From an uncultured Collinsella sp. (lineage in GTDB: Bacteria > Actinomycetota > Coriobacteriia > Coriobacteriales > Coriobacteriaceae): 64,000 bases of DNA. The notes beneath the pieces were generated by a model, which saw nothing but the letters and a program-made list of their open reading frames with translations, was not told the origin of the DNA and made no database searches. The stretch is from positions 15,478-79,477 of the forward strand of contig UQMU01000006.1 of NCBI GenBank assembly GCA_900542305.1, read 5' to 3'. The translations under genes and the position numbers were made by a program. Positions 1 to 9,307 of the stretch are shown in pieces. Within the stretch, counting starts at the first letter, position 1. Every line of letters starts with the position of its first letter.

Positions 1-240
1 CAGCAGCAGGCCCTCACTATTGCCGGTGAGCAGGAGATCGTCCGCCTTGCGCAGCAGCAGGCCGACGACATCCGCGATCGTGCCCAGCAGTACGAGCGCG
101 AGACGCGTTATGCTGCCGAGGACTACGCAGAGCAGGTCTTTACGCACCTGGAGGAGAACCTCAAGAGCCTGACCGGCACCGTTACCCGTTGCCGTCAGCA
201 GCTCAACGAGGGTGCCGCCCAACAGAACGGTCAGTGGTAA
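1..240 (+). CDS. C-terminal end of a coiled-coil protein (partial)
   Basis: The open frame enters from the left edge and stops with TAA at 238-240, giving the last 79 residues. These are rich in Gln, Glu, Arg and Ala with heptad-like spacing and no Pro, so a long alpha-helical coiled coil is likely (DivIVA- or ATP-synthase-b-like in appearance). The stop shares its last base with the ATG of the DUF177 gene, so the two are translationally coupled. The start and the main domain lie outside the window. No function can be assigned from this fragment. Confidence 0.7.
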   Translation, partial: QQQALTIAGEQEIVRLAQQQADDIRDRAQQYERETRYAAEDYAEQVFTHLEENLKSLTGTVTRCRQQLNEGAAQQNGQW

Positions 241-794
241 TGGCTGAGTTCCCGAGCGTTACCGTCGATCTTTCCGAGCAGCTCGAGTTTCCCGGAGATT
301 CGTATCCGCTGACCGGTAAGGTCGATGTCTCCACCTACACGGTGGGCGAGAAGGAGTACCAGCTTCAGGACGGCATCGACTACGACGTTGTCTTTACCAA
401 TGCCGGTACCGGTGTCTTGCTCACGGGCATGGTCCGCGCGCACGCCACCGGCGAGTGCGACCGTTGCCTGGAGCCCGCCTCGTTTGATATCGCCGGCGAG
501 ATCGAGGAGTTCTACCTCTTTGAGGAACCCGAGGATCCCGAGGCCTACGAGGACGGCTACGAGCTCCTGGGTGAGGACCGTATCGTCGATCTGGGTGAGC
601 CCATCAATGACGCGGTCGTTATGGACACCCCGTTTGTGGTGCTCTGCAAGCCCGATTGCCGCGGTCTGTGCCCCACTTGCGGCTGCAATCTCAACGTCGA
701 GCAATGCGATTGCGCCGCCCAGGCAGAGGCAGAATGGGCCGCTGCCACGGAAAATCCATTTGCAGCATTGAAGAATCTCAAGCTTGATGAGTAA
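240..794 (+). CDS. yceD: DUF177 / YceD family protein
   Basis: This 184-residue protein starts at the ATG overlapping the preceding stop codon (TAATG), with MAEFPSVTVDL as its N-terminus. The middle holds an acidic stretch and a Cys cluster (residues about 60-70, ECDRC). The C-terminal third has CKPDCRGLCPTCG followed by CDC, a likely zinc-binding knuckle typical of DUF177. YceD proteins are almost always encoded directly before rpmF, as here, and are linked to 23S rRNA maturation in other bacteria. The exact molecular role is unsettled. A longer in-frame start at 189 lies inside the upstream gene and is unlikely. Confidence 0.88.
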   Translation: MAEFPSVTVDLSEQLEFPGDSYPLTGKVDVSTYTVGEKEYQLQDGIDYDVVFTNAGTGVLLTGMVRAHATGECDRCLEPASFDIAGEIEEFYLFEEPEDPEAYEDGYELLGEDRIVDLGEPINDAVVMDTPFVVLCKPDCRGLCPTCGCNLNVEQCDCAAQAEAEWAAATENPFAALKNLKLDE

Positions 795-858
795 AACTGT
801 GGTAGTATCGCTACTTGCGCGTAATCGCCACACTGGATAGTTCATAAGGAAGGTCACT

Positions 859-1038
859 ATGCCCGTACCTAAACAAAAGCAGGGTCGTATCCGCACTCAC
901 ACCCGTCGTTCCGCCAACATGAAGATCTCGGCTGCGGCTCAGTCCACGTGCCCCCGTTGCGGCGCTGTCAAGCTTCCGCACCACGTGTGCCCCAGCTGCG
1001 GTTTCTACAAGGACCGCGAGGTTATCGTTACCGAGTAA
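859..1038 (+). CDS. rpmF: 50S ribosomal protein L32
   Basis: A 59-residue basic protein starting MPVPKQKQGR after AAGGAAGG. It carries the L32 zinc-ribbon arrangement: CPRCG near residue 35 and CPSCG near residue 48. The length is normal for L32. It is a structural protein of the large ribosomal subunit. It sits between yceD and plsX, the common rpmF-plsX neighbourhood, and is followed at once by an intrinsic terminator. All four Cys are present, so this is the zinc-dependent form. Confidence 0.95.
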   Translation: MPVPKQKQGRIRTHTRRSANMKISAAAQSTCPRCGAVKLPHHVCPSCGFYKDREVIVTE

Positions 1039-1078
1039 CGGTATACTCTGGATGCGATGCCGTTCCAAATGGAACCAC

Positions 1079-1108
1079 AATGGCCGGCTCAATGAGTCGG
1101 CCATTTTT
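1079..1108 (+). terminator. Intrinsic terminator after rpmF
   Basis: AATGGCCG (1079-1086) pairs with CGGCCATT (1098-1105), with an 11-nt loop followed by TTT. It ends only a few bases before the plsX ribosome site, so it may attenuate read-through into plsX rather than stop it fully. Confidence 0.75.
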
Positions 1109-1125
1109 GTATAAGGAGCATGTAT

Positions 1126-2145
1126 ATGAGTAACGTTCGCGTTTGTGTAGACGTTGTGGGCGGAGACGAGAAACCTCAGGTCGTTCTCGATGGTATCGAG
1201 GCTGCGCTTGCCGCCGATCCCGATATCGAGGTCTTGGCAGCTGGCCCCGCCGAAATCGTCAATCCCTTTGCCGCCTCCCATGCGCGCGTCGAGGCCCTGG
1301 AGGCACCCGACGTTATCGCCATGGATGACGATCCCATTCGCGCCGTGATGACCAAGCGTAAGTCGTCGATCGTGCTTTCTTGCCGCGCCATTAAGAAGGG
1401 CAACGCGGATGCGTTCTTCTCCGCCGGCTCGACCGGTGCCATGACCGCCGCTGCCACCGCCTACGTGACGCCGTTTAGGTATCAGGCCGAAGGCAAGAAG
1501 CAGCCGGTGCGTCCGTGCCTCACCAATGCGTTGCCCAATCGCGCCGGCGGTCTGACGGTGCTGTGCGATATGGGCGCCAACCCCGATGTCGAGGTCGATG
1601 ACATGGTACGTTTTGCCCAGATGGGTAGCGCCTATGCCCGCGTCGTCCTGGGCATCGAGCATCCCCGCGTGGGCCTGCTTGCCAACGGCACCGAGGACGA
1701 GAAGGGCTCCAACTTCACCAAGGCCTGTTTCCCTGCTATGAAGGCCGCCGTTCCCGGCTTTGTTGGTAACTGCGAGGGCACCGACCTCACCTCAGGTAAC
1801 TTCGATGTCGTCGTTGCCGATGGCATGTCGGGTAATATCGCTCTCAAAGCTACCGAGGGCGCTGCCAAGTTTTTGCTGCAGGAGCTCAAGGGCGCCTTTA
1901 TGGCCTCGCTCGGCACCAAGATCGCCGCGCTGCTCATTAAAAAGCAGATGCGCGAGATTAAGGCCAAGCTCTCTGGCGACGCCAAGGGCGGCGCGATTCT
2001 TCTGGGCCTGCGCGGCGTGGTCCTGATCGGCCATGGTGCCACCTCAGTCGAGGCTGTCAAAAACGGTACGCTCGCGGCGGCCGAAGCCGTGCGCGCCGGG
2101 CTGGTCGAGAATGTCGCCAACTCTATGGATGGTATCGTTTTATAA
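1126..2145 (+). CDS. plsX: Phosphate acyltransferase PlsX
   Basis: 339 residues. PlsX converts acyl-ACP and phosphate to acyl-phosphate, feeding PlsY in phospholipid synthesis. The N-terminal VRVCVDVVGGDEKP matches the family's VDxxGGD start, and SAGSTGAMTAAA and a late GISGNIALK-like segment (ADGMSGNIALK) are also family signatures. AAGGAG at 1113-1118 is 7 nt from the ATG at 1126 but only 1 nt from the ATG at 1120, so 1126 is preferred. The gene lies between rpmF and acpP, its classic place. The protein is peripheral to the membrane and expected to work with the ACP encoded next. Confidence 0.93.
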   Translation: MSNVRVCVDVVGGDEKPQVVLDGIEAALAADPDIEVLAAGPAEIVNPFAASHARVEALEAPDVIAMDDDPIRAVMTKRKSSIVLSCRAIKKGNADAFFSAGSTGAMTAAATAYVTPFRYQAEGKKQPVRPCLTNALPNRAGGLTVLCDMGANPDVEVDDMVRFAQMGSAYARVVLGIEHPRVGLLANGTEDEKGSNFTKACFPAMKAAVPGFVGNCEGTDLTSGNFDVVVADGMSGNIALKATEGAAKFLLQELKGAFMASLGTKIAALLIKKQMREIKAKLSGDAKGGAILLGLRGVVLIGHGATSVEAVKNGTLAAAEAVRAGLVENVANSMDGIVL

Positions 2146-2212
2146 GAGCGAGTTAGAGCGCTGTTATGTGCTTCGCGGTGCACGCCGTGGGGTAGAATCA
2201 GAACCGTGTCTT

Positions 2213-2238
2213 GGTACCGCCCGGGCGGTACCATTCTT
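2213..2238 (+). terminator. Perfect 20-bp palindrome, probable terminator or attenuator
   Basis: GGTACCGCCCGGGCGGTACC (2213-2232) is fully self-complementary and is followed by ATTCTTTT. As RNA it gives an 8-bp stem with a CCGG loop and a short U-tract. It sits in the plsX-acpP gap, 32 bp before acpP. Confidence 0.6.
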
Positions 2239-2269
2239 TTGGTATTCATGCACTATGAGAGGAAGCGCT

Positions 2270-2512
2270 ATGGACCGCTCCGAAATCTTCGACAAGATCG
2301 CCGAGGTCGCTGCTGACGTTCTGGGCGTCGATGTTGCCGAAATTAGCGAGGAGACCACCTTTGACGACCTCGATGCCAACTCGCTCGAGCGCCTGCAGCT
2401 GGTTACGGCTATCGAGGACGAGTTCAACCTCGAGATCGATGACGAGACCCTGCTCTCGCTCAACTCTGTCGCCGACGCCGTCGACGCTATCGAAGCTGCC
2501 AAGGAGGCCTAA
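2270..2512 (+). CDS. acpP: Acyl carrier protein
   Basis: An 80-residue acidic protein starting MDRSEIFDKIAEV, with the phosphopantetheine attachment Ser in DANSLERLQLV (about residue 39; the family form is GADSLD). GAGAGGA lies 7 nt upstream of the ATG. It carries the growing acyl chain in type II fatty acid synthesis and also donates acyl groups to PlsX, encoded just upstream. Its 3' end carries the AGGAGG that serves as ribosome site for rnc, so acpP and rnc are coupled. The changed motif (NSLE rather than DSLD) keeps the essential Ser. Confidence 0.93.
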   Translation: MDRSEIFDKIAEVAADVLGVDVAEISEETTFDDLDANSLERLQLVTAIEDEFNLEIDDETLLSLNSVADAVDAIEAAKEA

Positions 2513-2515
2513 GTC

Positions 2516-3241
2516 TTGGCTTTATCCGACCGACTTACGCGCGCCCAGGAAATCCTGGGCCACGAGTTCAACAATAAGGTGCTGCTGCGCGCGGCCCTTA
2601 CGCATCCCTCGGCAGTCGAGGGACAGCCGGTTTCTGCCAGCTATGAGCGCCTTGAGTTCTTGGGCGATTCCATTTTGGGCGCTGTGGTCGCACGCTCCCT
2701 GTTTGAGTCCTATCCCGAGTTTGACGAGGGCAAGCTCACGCGCCTGAAGGTGTCGCTTGTCTCGGGCGCTACGCTGTCCGAGGTTTCTCACGAGCTGGGC
2801 ATCGACGACATCATCATCTTTGGTGCCTCTGAGACCGGTACTGGTGCGCGCGGCCTGCATTCGGCCCTCGAGAACGTCTATGAGTCGCTCGTGGGTGCGC
2901 TGTACCTGGATGCCGGCTGGGATGCGGCGGCGGAGTTCATTCACCGTACGCTTAAGCCGCATTTGGCTTCCGAGCGTGCCGAGCATCCTGCGAACCCCAA
3001 GTCGTTTTTGCAGGAGTGCGTGCAGGCCGACGGTCACGAGCCCCCAGCGTATAAGCTCGTTGGCTCCGAGGGCCCGGCGCATGCGCCCACCTTTACCGCC
3101 GTGGTGTTGATCGATGGTATTCGTCAGGGTCGCGGCTCCGGCTCCTCAAAGAAGGAAGCCGAGGGAGCTGCCGCGCTTGAAGCGCTCGACCGCATGGGTT
3201 ACACCACCAACGGCGTGATTCTGAACAAGAAGCACGTGTAA
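2516..3241 (+). CDS. rnc: Ribonuclease III
   Basis: 241 residues, with a TTG start 8 nt after AGGAGG at the end of acpP. The N-terminal RNase III signature is ERLEFLGDSILG (about residues 43-54), holding the metal-binding Glu and Asp. A second acidic site is ENVYESLVGALYLD. A C-terminal double-stranded RNA-binding domain runs from about residue 165 (PKSFLQECVQ to SSKKEAEGAAALEAL). It processes rRNA precursors and structured mRNAs. The rnc-smc-ftsY-ffh order is common in Gram-positive bacteria. Confidence 0.95.
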   Translation: MALSDRLTRAQEILGHEFNNKVLLRAALTHPSAVEGQPVSASYERLEFLGDSILGAVVARSLFESYPEFDEGKLTRLKVSLVSGATLSEVSHELGIDDIIIFGASETGTGARGLHSALENVYESLVGALYLDAGWDAAAEFIHRTLKPHLASERAEHPANPKSFLQECVQADGHEPPAYKLVGSEGPAHAPTFTAVVLIDGIRQGRGSGSSKKEAEGAAALEALDRMGYTTNGVILNKKHV

Positions 3242-3251
3242 GCGAGGAACC

Positions 3252-6200
3252 GTGTATCTCAAGTCCCTCACGCTCAAAGGGTTCAAGTCGTTTGCCGACC
3301 GCGCCCATATGACGTTTGAGCCGGGCCTGACCGTCATCGTCGGTCCCAACGGCTCGGGAAAATCGAACATCTCTGACTCCATCCTGTGGGTTCTGGGCGA
3401 GCAGAGCGCCAAGCAGCTGCGCGGCCAGGCCATGGAGGATGTCATCTTCTCGGGCTCGTCGGCTCGCAAGCCGGTGGGTGTCGCCGAGGTCACGCTGGTG
3501 CTCGATAACTCGGACCATATGCTGCCCGTCGACTTTGACGAGGTTGCCATCACCCGTCGTATGTATCGCTCGGGCGAAAGCGAGTACCTTATCAACTCGA
3601 GTCCGTGCCGCCTGATGGACATTCAGGACATCCTGCACGATTCGGGCCTGGGCAAGGATACGCATTCCATCATCAGCCAGGGCAAGCTCGACGCCATTTT
3701 GCAGAGCCGCCCCGAGGAGCGTCGCGCCCTCATCGAGGAGGCCGCCGGCATCTCCAAGCACAAGCGCCGCAAGGAGCGCGCGCTCAAAAAGATTAAGTCG
3801 ATGGACGAGCACCTGACGCGTGCCCGCGACATCAATAAGGAAATCGCCCGTCAGCTGCGACCGCTGGAGCGTCAGGTCGATCGCGCACGCAAGTACAAAG
3901 AGCTGTCCTCTCGCGCGAACGAGCTTACGCAGATGCTGGCCGTCGACGAGCTGCGTTCGCTGCAGTCGCAGTGGAACGATCTGGAGAGCCGCTCCAAGGA
4001 AGGTGCCGCCGAGCTGGAGCTTGCGCAGTACCGCATGGGCGAAAAGGAGCGCGAGCTCGAGAAGCTCCAGGTTATGCTCGAGGAAAAAGGCTTGTTTGTG
4101 GGCGACCTGGGCGAGCAGCGCCGCCATATGCAAGATGTGGTCGGCCGCATTAACTCCGACATGCGCCTGCTCGAGGAAAAGGCTCACAACATGGTGTCGC
4201 GCCTGTCTGATATGCGCGGGCAGATTTCGAGCTCCGAGCATCAGCGTCGTCGCGTGGTCGAGGAGCTTGAGGACGCGCGTGCGCAGCTTGAGGAAGTGAC
4301 CGGTGCGCATATGCAGGCCCAGGAGGACGTTGACGCCGCTGGTCCTGCCGCCGCTGAGCTCCACGAGCGGCGCGTGGCGCTCGACAATCAGATTTCGCAG
4401 CTTACGCGTGAGCATCGCGATGTTCAGCGCGTAGCCGATAACGCCGCGCTCGAGCTCGCCAAGGTGAAGGACTCGCTGAGCAATGCCGAGGTCGAGGACA
4501 ACATGTATGCCTCGCGCCTGGAGCAGATTGACGAGCAGCTCGAGGAGGTCATGGCCTCGCTCGAGAGCCGTCGTGACCGCGCCGAGGAGCTTGAAGGCGC
4601 TCTTGAGGAAGCGCGCCAGGCCCAGGCCGATGCGCGTGAGGCCACCGAGGTCGCCCGTGCAGCCCTGAAGGACTTGCGTAATCGTGAGAGTGAGGCGCGC
4701 AACAAGCTGTCCGAGGTGCGCTCGGAGCTTGCCAGCCAAAAGAAACTCGATGCCCGCATGGCCGACAGCTCGCCGCTCGTGAGCCGTCTGGTGGGTGCGC
4801 TGGGCGACGATGTCTTGGGTCGTCTGGGCGACGTGCTGGAGGCCCCGCGCGAGCTTGAGGGCCTGGTTGAGCAATTGCTCGCCGGCGATATCGATGCGCT
4901 GCTGTTTGATGACGCCGCCACGCTTGAGCGTGCCGGTCGTGCGGCTCTGGACCAAAAGAAGGCCTCGGGCGAGGCATTGCTGGTGGCGCGCGGCGTGAGC
5001 GGCTCTACCGCCGCTGAGGGCGCTGCCGGTACCCGCCTGGTTGATCGTCTGTCCGTGCGCGCAGGCTACGGACCCGTCGTCGAGGCGCTGCTCGGCGGCT
5101 ATTACGTAGTGGACGATCTTTCTGCCGCGCTTTCGGCGCCGGTCGTTGACGGCGTGACTTACGTGACCCCCGATGGCGCCCGCGTCGCCTGCGGCGGCCT
5201 GGTGCGCGTGGGGCTTGATGCCGGCGAGGCTTTGGGTGCCTTGGAGCGCAAGCGCCGCATCCGTGAGCTCGAGGGCCTGGAACCCGATCTGGCTGCCATC
5301 TTTGAGCATGCTTCGGACCAAGTCGTCGAGGCCAACGTTGCCGTCGAGGAGGCCCGTGCCGCCGAGGGCGATGCCGCCGGTGAGATCGCCCTTCTTGAGG
5401 GCGAGCGCCGCTCGCTGCTCTCCGAGATCGGCCGCTTGGAGCAAAGCGCCAACAATGCCGAGGTCGAGCGCGTGCGCATCTCCAAGCGCCGCGAGCAGGC
5501 TGCCGAGGCCGTTCGTGCCGCGCGCCCGCGCGTTGACGAGCTCACCCGTTCGCGTGACGAGGCGCGTGCACAGGCAAGCGACCTGGGTCTCCAGATTGCC
5601 GAGGCCAACGATGAGCTCGATCGCGTTCGCCGTGACGATTCCGAGGCCGCCGGTAAGCTCGCCGATGCCAAGGTGCGCCTGGCCCAGACGAGCGAGCGCC
5701 TGCGTTCGCTGAAGGGCCGCGTGCCCGACCTTGAGCATCGTCTTGAGGGCATCGACCGTCGTATCCGCGGAACACGCCAGGCTTCGCGCTCGCTCGAGCT
5801 GCTGCGCCTGCGCGTCGACCCCATGCACGAACGCTATTCTGCCCTGTTGGAACGCGCGTCGGATTGGGCAGCGCGCCTGCGTGACCAGGCCTCTCTGGAG
5901 GAGGCGGACTCCGCTTCGCTCAAGAAGACCATCGAGGATGCCAAGGCAGAGGTTGCCCGCGCTAAGGAGCGAGTCGATACCGCCTCCGCCGCGCAAAACG
6001 AGTTCAAGGTCGCGCGTGGCAAGCTCGAGGTGCAGGTCGAGGCTGCCATCAAGGCCATTACCGCCGATGGCACGACGGTGCTCGAGGAAGCGCTCATGCT
6101 TCCGGTGCCCACGGACCGCGATGCCGCCGAGCGCGAACTCAACCAGCTTGTGCGCCAGATCAACAACCTTGGTCCCGTTAACCAAGTTGCCATGGAGGAG

Positions 6201-6788
6201 TACGAGCAGCTCAAGCGCCGCGCCGACTACATCGAGGAGCAGCTGGCCGATCTGGAGAGCGCGCGCAAGGCGCTCGCCAAGATCACGGTGGCCATTGATC
6301 GCAAGATGCGGAAGGCCTTCCTGGTGACGTTTGAGAAGGTCGACGCGAACTTCCGCGAGATCTTCGCTATGCTCTTCCCGGGCGGCCAGGCTCATCTGGA
6401 GATGACCGATCCCGAGCATCCTGCCGAGACGGGTATCGAGGTCGTGGCGCAGCCGCGCGGCAAGCGCATCACCAAGATGATGCTCATGTCGGGCGGCGAG
6501 AAGAGTCTGACGGCGCTCGCCCTGCTTTTTGCCGTGTACCGCACACGTACGGTTCCGTTCTATGTGCTGGACGAGGTCGAGGCGGCGCTTGATGACGCTA
6601 ACCTGTCCAAGCTCATCGGAGCCCTCGATGTGCTGCGTTCCGATACGCAGCTCTTGGTTATCTCGCATCAGCGCCGTACTATGGAGGACGCTGACGTCCT
6701 CTATGGCGTCTCGATGCAAGCCGACGGCGTCAGTCGCGTCGTCTCGCAAAAACTCGATCGCGAAACCGGAAAGGTCGTGAATGCATAA
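3252..6788 (+). CDS. smc: Chromosome segregation ATPase SMC
   Basis: 1178 residues, GTG start, the usual length. The N-terminal Walker A is GPNGSGKSN (residues 31-39). Two long coiled coils flank a hinge at about residues 500-650, which includes LVDRLSVRAGYGPVVEALLG. The C-terminal ABC signature is LMSGGEKSLTALALLF, with Walker B YVLDEVEAALDD. SMC dimers with ScpAB condense and segregate the chromosome; scpA and scpB are not in this window. The stop overlaps the ATG of ftsY (TAATG). The arms explain the very high Glu/Arg/Ala content and the long mirror-image open frame on the other strand. Confidence 0.97.
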   Translation: MYLKSLTLKGFKSFADRAHMTFEPGLTVIVGPNGSGKSNISDSILWVLGEQSAKQLRGQAMEDVIFSGSSARKPVGVAEVTLVLDNSDHMLPVDFDEVAITRRMYRSGESEYLINSSPCRLMDIQDILHDSGLGKDTHSIISQGKLDAILQSRPEERRALIEEAAGISKHKRRKERALKKIKSMDEHLTRARDINKEIARQLRPLERQVDRARKYKELSSRANELTQMLAVDELRSLQSQWNDLESRSKEGAAELELAQYRMGEKERELEKLQVMLEEKGLFVGDLGEQRRHMQDVVGRINSDMRLLEEKAHNMVSRLSDMRGQISSSEHQRRRVVEELEDARAQLEEVTGAHMQAQEDVDAAGPAAAELHERRVALDNQISQLTREHRDVQRVADNAALELAKVKDSLSNAEVEDNMYASRLEQIDEQLEEVMASLESRRDRAEELEGALEEARQAQADAREATEVARAALKDLRNRESEARNKLSEVRSELASQKKLDARMADSSPLVSRLVGALGDDVLGRLGDVLEAPRELEGLVEQLLAGDIDALLFDDAATLERAGRAALDQKKASGEALLVARGVSGSTAAEGAAGTRLVDRLSVRAGYGPVVEALLGGYYVVDDLSAALSAPVVDGVTYVTPDGARVACGGLVRVGLDAGEALGALERKRRIRELEGLEPDLAAIFEHASDQVVEANVAVEEARAAEGDAAGEIALLEGERRSLLSEIGRLEQSANNAEVERVRISKRREQAAEAVRAARPRVDELTRSRDEARAQASDLGLQIAEANDELDRVRRDDSEAAGKLADAKVRLAQTSERLRSLKGRVPDLEHRLEGIDRRIRGTRQASRSLELLRLRVDPMHERYSALLERASDWAARLRDQASLEEADSASLKKTIEDAKAEVARAKERVDTASAAQNEFKVARGKLEVQVEAAIKAITADGTTVLEEALMLPVPTDRDAAERELNQLVRQINNLGPVNQVAMEEYEQLKRRADYIEEQLADLESARKALAKITVAIDRKMRKAFLVTFEKVDANFREIFAMLFPGGQAHLEMTDPEHPAETGIEVVAQPRGKRITKMMLMSGGEKSLTALALLFAVYRTRTVPFYVLDEVEAALDDANLSKLIGALDVLRSDTQLLVISHQRRTMEDADVLYGVSMQADGVSRVVSQKLDRETGKVVNA

Positions 6789-7705
6789 TGGGATTCTTCG
6801 ATGCTCTCTCGCGCGGACTTGAGCGCAGCCGCGAGGCCCTCAACGAGGTCTTCTACTTTGGCGGTGAGGTCGACGAGGATTTTTGGGAGGACCTGGAGGA
6901 CACCCTCGTCATGGGTGACATGGGCGCCGAGGTCGCTATCAAGGTCTCCGATGACCTGCGCGATGCCGCGGCCAAGAAGAACCTCAAGACCGCTCCGCAG
7001 CTTCGCCGCGCCCTGGCCGAGCAGCTTGAGCAGCACTTTGTGCCCATCGAGCGAGATCCGTTCTCCGATACGCCGAGCTGCGTGCTGTTTGTGGGCATTA
7101 ACGGTGCCGGCAAGACCACGACGGTCGGTAAGATCGCGAGCGCCATGGCTGCCCGCGGCAAGAACGTGGTGATCGGTTCGGCCGACACCTTCCGCGCCGC
7201 CGCCATCGAGCAGCTTGATGTGTGGGGCCAGCGCGCTGGCGTCCCCGTCATCAAGCGCGACCGCGGCTCCGACCCGGCAAGTGTTTGCTACGACGTGCTC
7301 GACGAGGCCGACAAGCGCGGCAGCGACCTGGTGCTTATCGATACCGCCGGCCGTCTACACACGAGCCCTGAGCTCATGCGCGAGCTTGCCAAGGTGGTCA
7401 ATGTGACCCGTAAGCGCGCCGCCAATATGGCCGCCGGTCCCATGCCGGTTTCGGTCGTGCTTGTGATCGACGCCGCGACGGGCCAAAACGGTCTGAACCA
7501 GGCGCTCGAGTTTAACGAGGCGCTGGGCCTGGACGGTATTATCATGACTAAGCTCGACGGCACGGCTAAGGGCGGCATCGCCATGGCCGTGGCCGAGAAG
7601 CTCAAGCTCCCGATCCTGCGCATCGGCGTGGGCGAGCAGGTCGATGACCTGCAGGAGTTCAATGCCAAAGATTTCTGCCGCGCCCTGGTGGGCGAGTCCA
7701 ATTAA
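6788..7705 (+). CDS. ftsY: Signal recognition particle receptor FtsY
   Basis: 305 residues, starting in the stop codon of smc. It has an NG-domain only, with the GTPase P-loop GINGAGKTTTVGKIA (about residues 100-114), the SADTFRAAAIEQL insertion-box region, DTAGRLH (G3) and TKLDGTAKGG (G4 area). The acidic A domain found in enterobacterial FtsY is absent, as in many actinobacteria and firmicutes. It docks the ribosome-SRP complex at the membrane with Ffh, encoded 10 bp downstream. Confidence 0.96.
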   Translation: MGFFDALSRGLERSREALNEVFYFGGEVDEDFWEDLEDTLVMGDMGAEVAIKVSDDLRDAAAKKNLKTAPQLRRALAEQLEQHFVPIERDPFSDTPSCVLFVGINGAGKTTTVGKIASAMAARGKNVVIGSADTFRAAAIEQLDVWGQRAGVPVIKRDRGSDPASVCYDVLDEADKRGSDLVLIDTAGRLHTSPELMRELAKVVNVTRKRAANMAAGPMPVSVVLVIDAATGQNGLNQALEFNEALGLDGIIMTKLDGTAKGGIAMAVAEKLKLPILRIGVGEQVDDLQEFNAKDFCRALVGESN

Positions 7706-7715
7706 GGAGTGACTA

Positions 7716-9191
7716 GTGTTTGATTCCCTGAGCGATCGCCTCAACGACACATTTGACCGCCTGCGCGGCAAGGGCAAGCTGACCGAGGCCGATATTACTT
7801 CGGCCATGCGCGATATTCGCATGGCGCTGCTCGAGGCCGACGTTAACTTTAAGGTTGTCAAGGAGTTCGTCGCCAAGACTAAGGAGCGCTGCATGACCGC
7901 AGAGGTCATGGAGTCGCTCTCTCCGGCGCAAAACGTCGTCAAGATCGTGCTCGACGAGCTTACCGAGATGCTCGGCTCCACCGAGAGCAAGCTCGTCTTT
8001 AGCAACCGTATTCCCAATGTCATCATGCTCGTGGGCCTGCAGGGCTCCGGTAAGACCACGGCTGCCGTAAAGCTGGCCTACCTGCTCAAGAAGCAGGGTC
8101 GCTCGCCGTTGCTCGCCGCGTGCGACGTCTACCGTCCCGCTGCTGCCGACCAGCTGGCCACGCTCGGTGGCGAGATCGGCGTACCGGTCTTCCGCGGCGA
8201 CGGTGCGCACCCGGTCGATATCGCCAAGGGCGCCATCCAGGAGGCCGTCGACCACCTGCGCGACGTGGTCATCGTCGATACCGCCGGACGTCTTCAGATC
8301 GATGAGCAGATGATGCAGGAGGCCGTGGACATCAAGAAGGCCGTTAAGCCCGATCAGGTGCTGATGGTCGTCGATGCCATGACCGGCCAGGATATCGTCA
8401 ACGTCGTCTCGACCTTTGCCGAGCGCACCGACTTTGACGGAGTGATCATCTCCAAGCTCGACGGCGATGCCCGTGGCGGCGGCGCGCTTTCCGTGCGCCA
8501 GGTGACCGGCAAGCCCATCAAGTTCGTGAGCATGGGCGAGAAGCCCGATTCGCTGGAGCCGTTCTATCCCGATCGTATGGCCAAGCGCATTCTGGGTATG
8601 GGCGACGTTGTCGGCATTATTGAGAAGGCCCAGGAGGCGGCCGACGCCGAGCAGCTCGAGGCTGCCGAGCGCATGCTGCGCGAGGGCTTCACCATGAATG
8701 ACATGCTCGACCAGATGAAGGCCGTCAAGAAGATGGGCGGCATGAAGGGCATCCTGGGCATGCTCCCCGGCGGCCAGCGTGCGCTCAACCAGATGGGCGG
8801 CAACCTGGACGAGGGCATCTTCGACAAGAACGAGGCCATCATCATGTCGATGACCAAGGAGGAGCGCCTTCGCCCCTCCATCATCAACGGTCAGCGCCGT
8901 GCCCGCATTGCCAAGGGCGCCGGCGTGACCCCCACCGAGGTCAATAGCCTTATGAAGCAGTGGGGCGAGATGAACAAGATGATGGGCCGCATGCGCACGA
9001 TGGCCAATCAGGCGCAGGCCGGCGGCAAGAAGGGCAAGAAGGGTAAGAAGGGCAAAAAGATGCGCATGCCCAATATTCCCGGTCTGGATGCCATGGGGCT
9101 GGGCGGCATGGGCGGCCTGGGAACGGGCGGCCCCAAGTCCGATATGGACCTGCTGCGCCAGATGGAAGCGCAGATGCGCAACAAGAAGTAA
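7716..9191 (+). CDS. ffh: Signal recognition particle protein Ffh
   Basis: 491 residues, GTG start after AAGGAG. The N and G domains carry the P-loop GLQGSGKTTAAVKLA (about residues 108-122), DTAGRLQ and SKLDGDARGGGAL. A Met-rich M domain follows from about residue 300 (MLREGFTMNDMLDQMKAVK) and binds 4.5S RNA and signal peptides. The C-terminus has a Lys/Gly tract (repeated KKGKKGK) and a Gly/Met-rich end longer than in E. coli. It acts with FtsY in co-translational membrane targeting. A strong terminator follows. Confidence 0.96.
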   Translation: MFDSLSDRLNDTFDRLRGKGKLTEADITSAMRDIRMALLEADVNFKVVKEFVAKTKERCMTAEVMESLSPAQNVVKIVLDELTEMLGSTESKLVFSNRIPNVIMLVGLQGSGKTTAAVKLAYLLKKQGRSPLLAACDVYRPAAADQLATLGGEIGVPVFRGDGAHPVDIAKGAIQEAVDHLRDVVIVDTAGRLQIDEQMMQEAVDIKKAVKPDQVLMVVDAMTGQDIVNVVSTFAERTDFDGVIISKLDGDARGGGALSVRQVTGKPIKFVSMGEKPDSLEPFYPDRMAKRILGMGDVVGIIEKAQEAADAEQLEAAERMLREGFTMNDMLDQMKAVKKMGGMKGILGMLPGGQRALNQMGGNLDEGIFDKNEAIIMSMTKEERLRPSIINGQRRARIAKGAGVTPTEVNSLMKQWGEMNKMMGRMRTMANQAQAGGKKGKKGKKGKKMRMPNIPGLDAMGLGGMGGLGTGGPKSDMDLLRQMEAQMRNKK

Positions 9192-9211
9192 CGACTGGTT
9201 GAGTCGTGTAT

Positions 9212-9256
9212 GGCGAAGGCCGCCTGGATGGTATTCCAGGCGGCCTTCGCCGTTTG
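9212..9256 (+). terminator. Strong intrinsic terminator after ffh
   Basis: Perfect 16-bp stem: 9212-9227 pairs with 9236-9251 around the 8-nt loop ATGGTATT. The tract after it (GTTTG) is poor in U, but the stem is very stable. It lies between the converging ffh and DUF134-NifX genes and could act on both strands. Confidence 0.8.
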
Positions 9257-9307
9257 TTCGCTGGTTGTCGCACGCGTGGAAGCGCGTTCTCGACGAGGTG
9301 CTTGCCG

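Noticed and set aside
3093..6749. A 1218-codon open frame on the - strand opposite smc
   Set aside because: It is a mirror frame caused by the codon bias of a long Glu/Arg/Ala-rich coiled-coil gene. The smc frame has all SMC motifs and a coupled downstream start.
9012..9070. Short repeats coding for Lys/Gly near the end of ffh, considered as a CRISPR-like array
   Set aside because: They are codon repeats of the KKGKKGK tail with no spacers. No CRISPR array was seen in the window.
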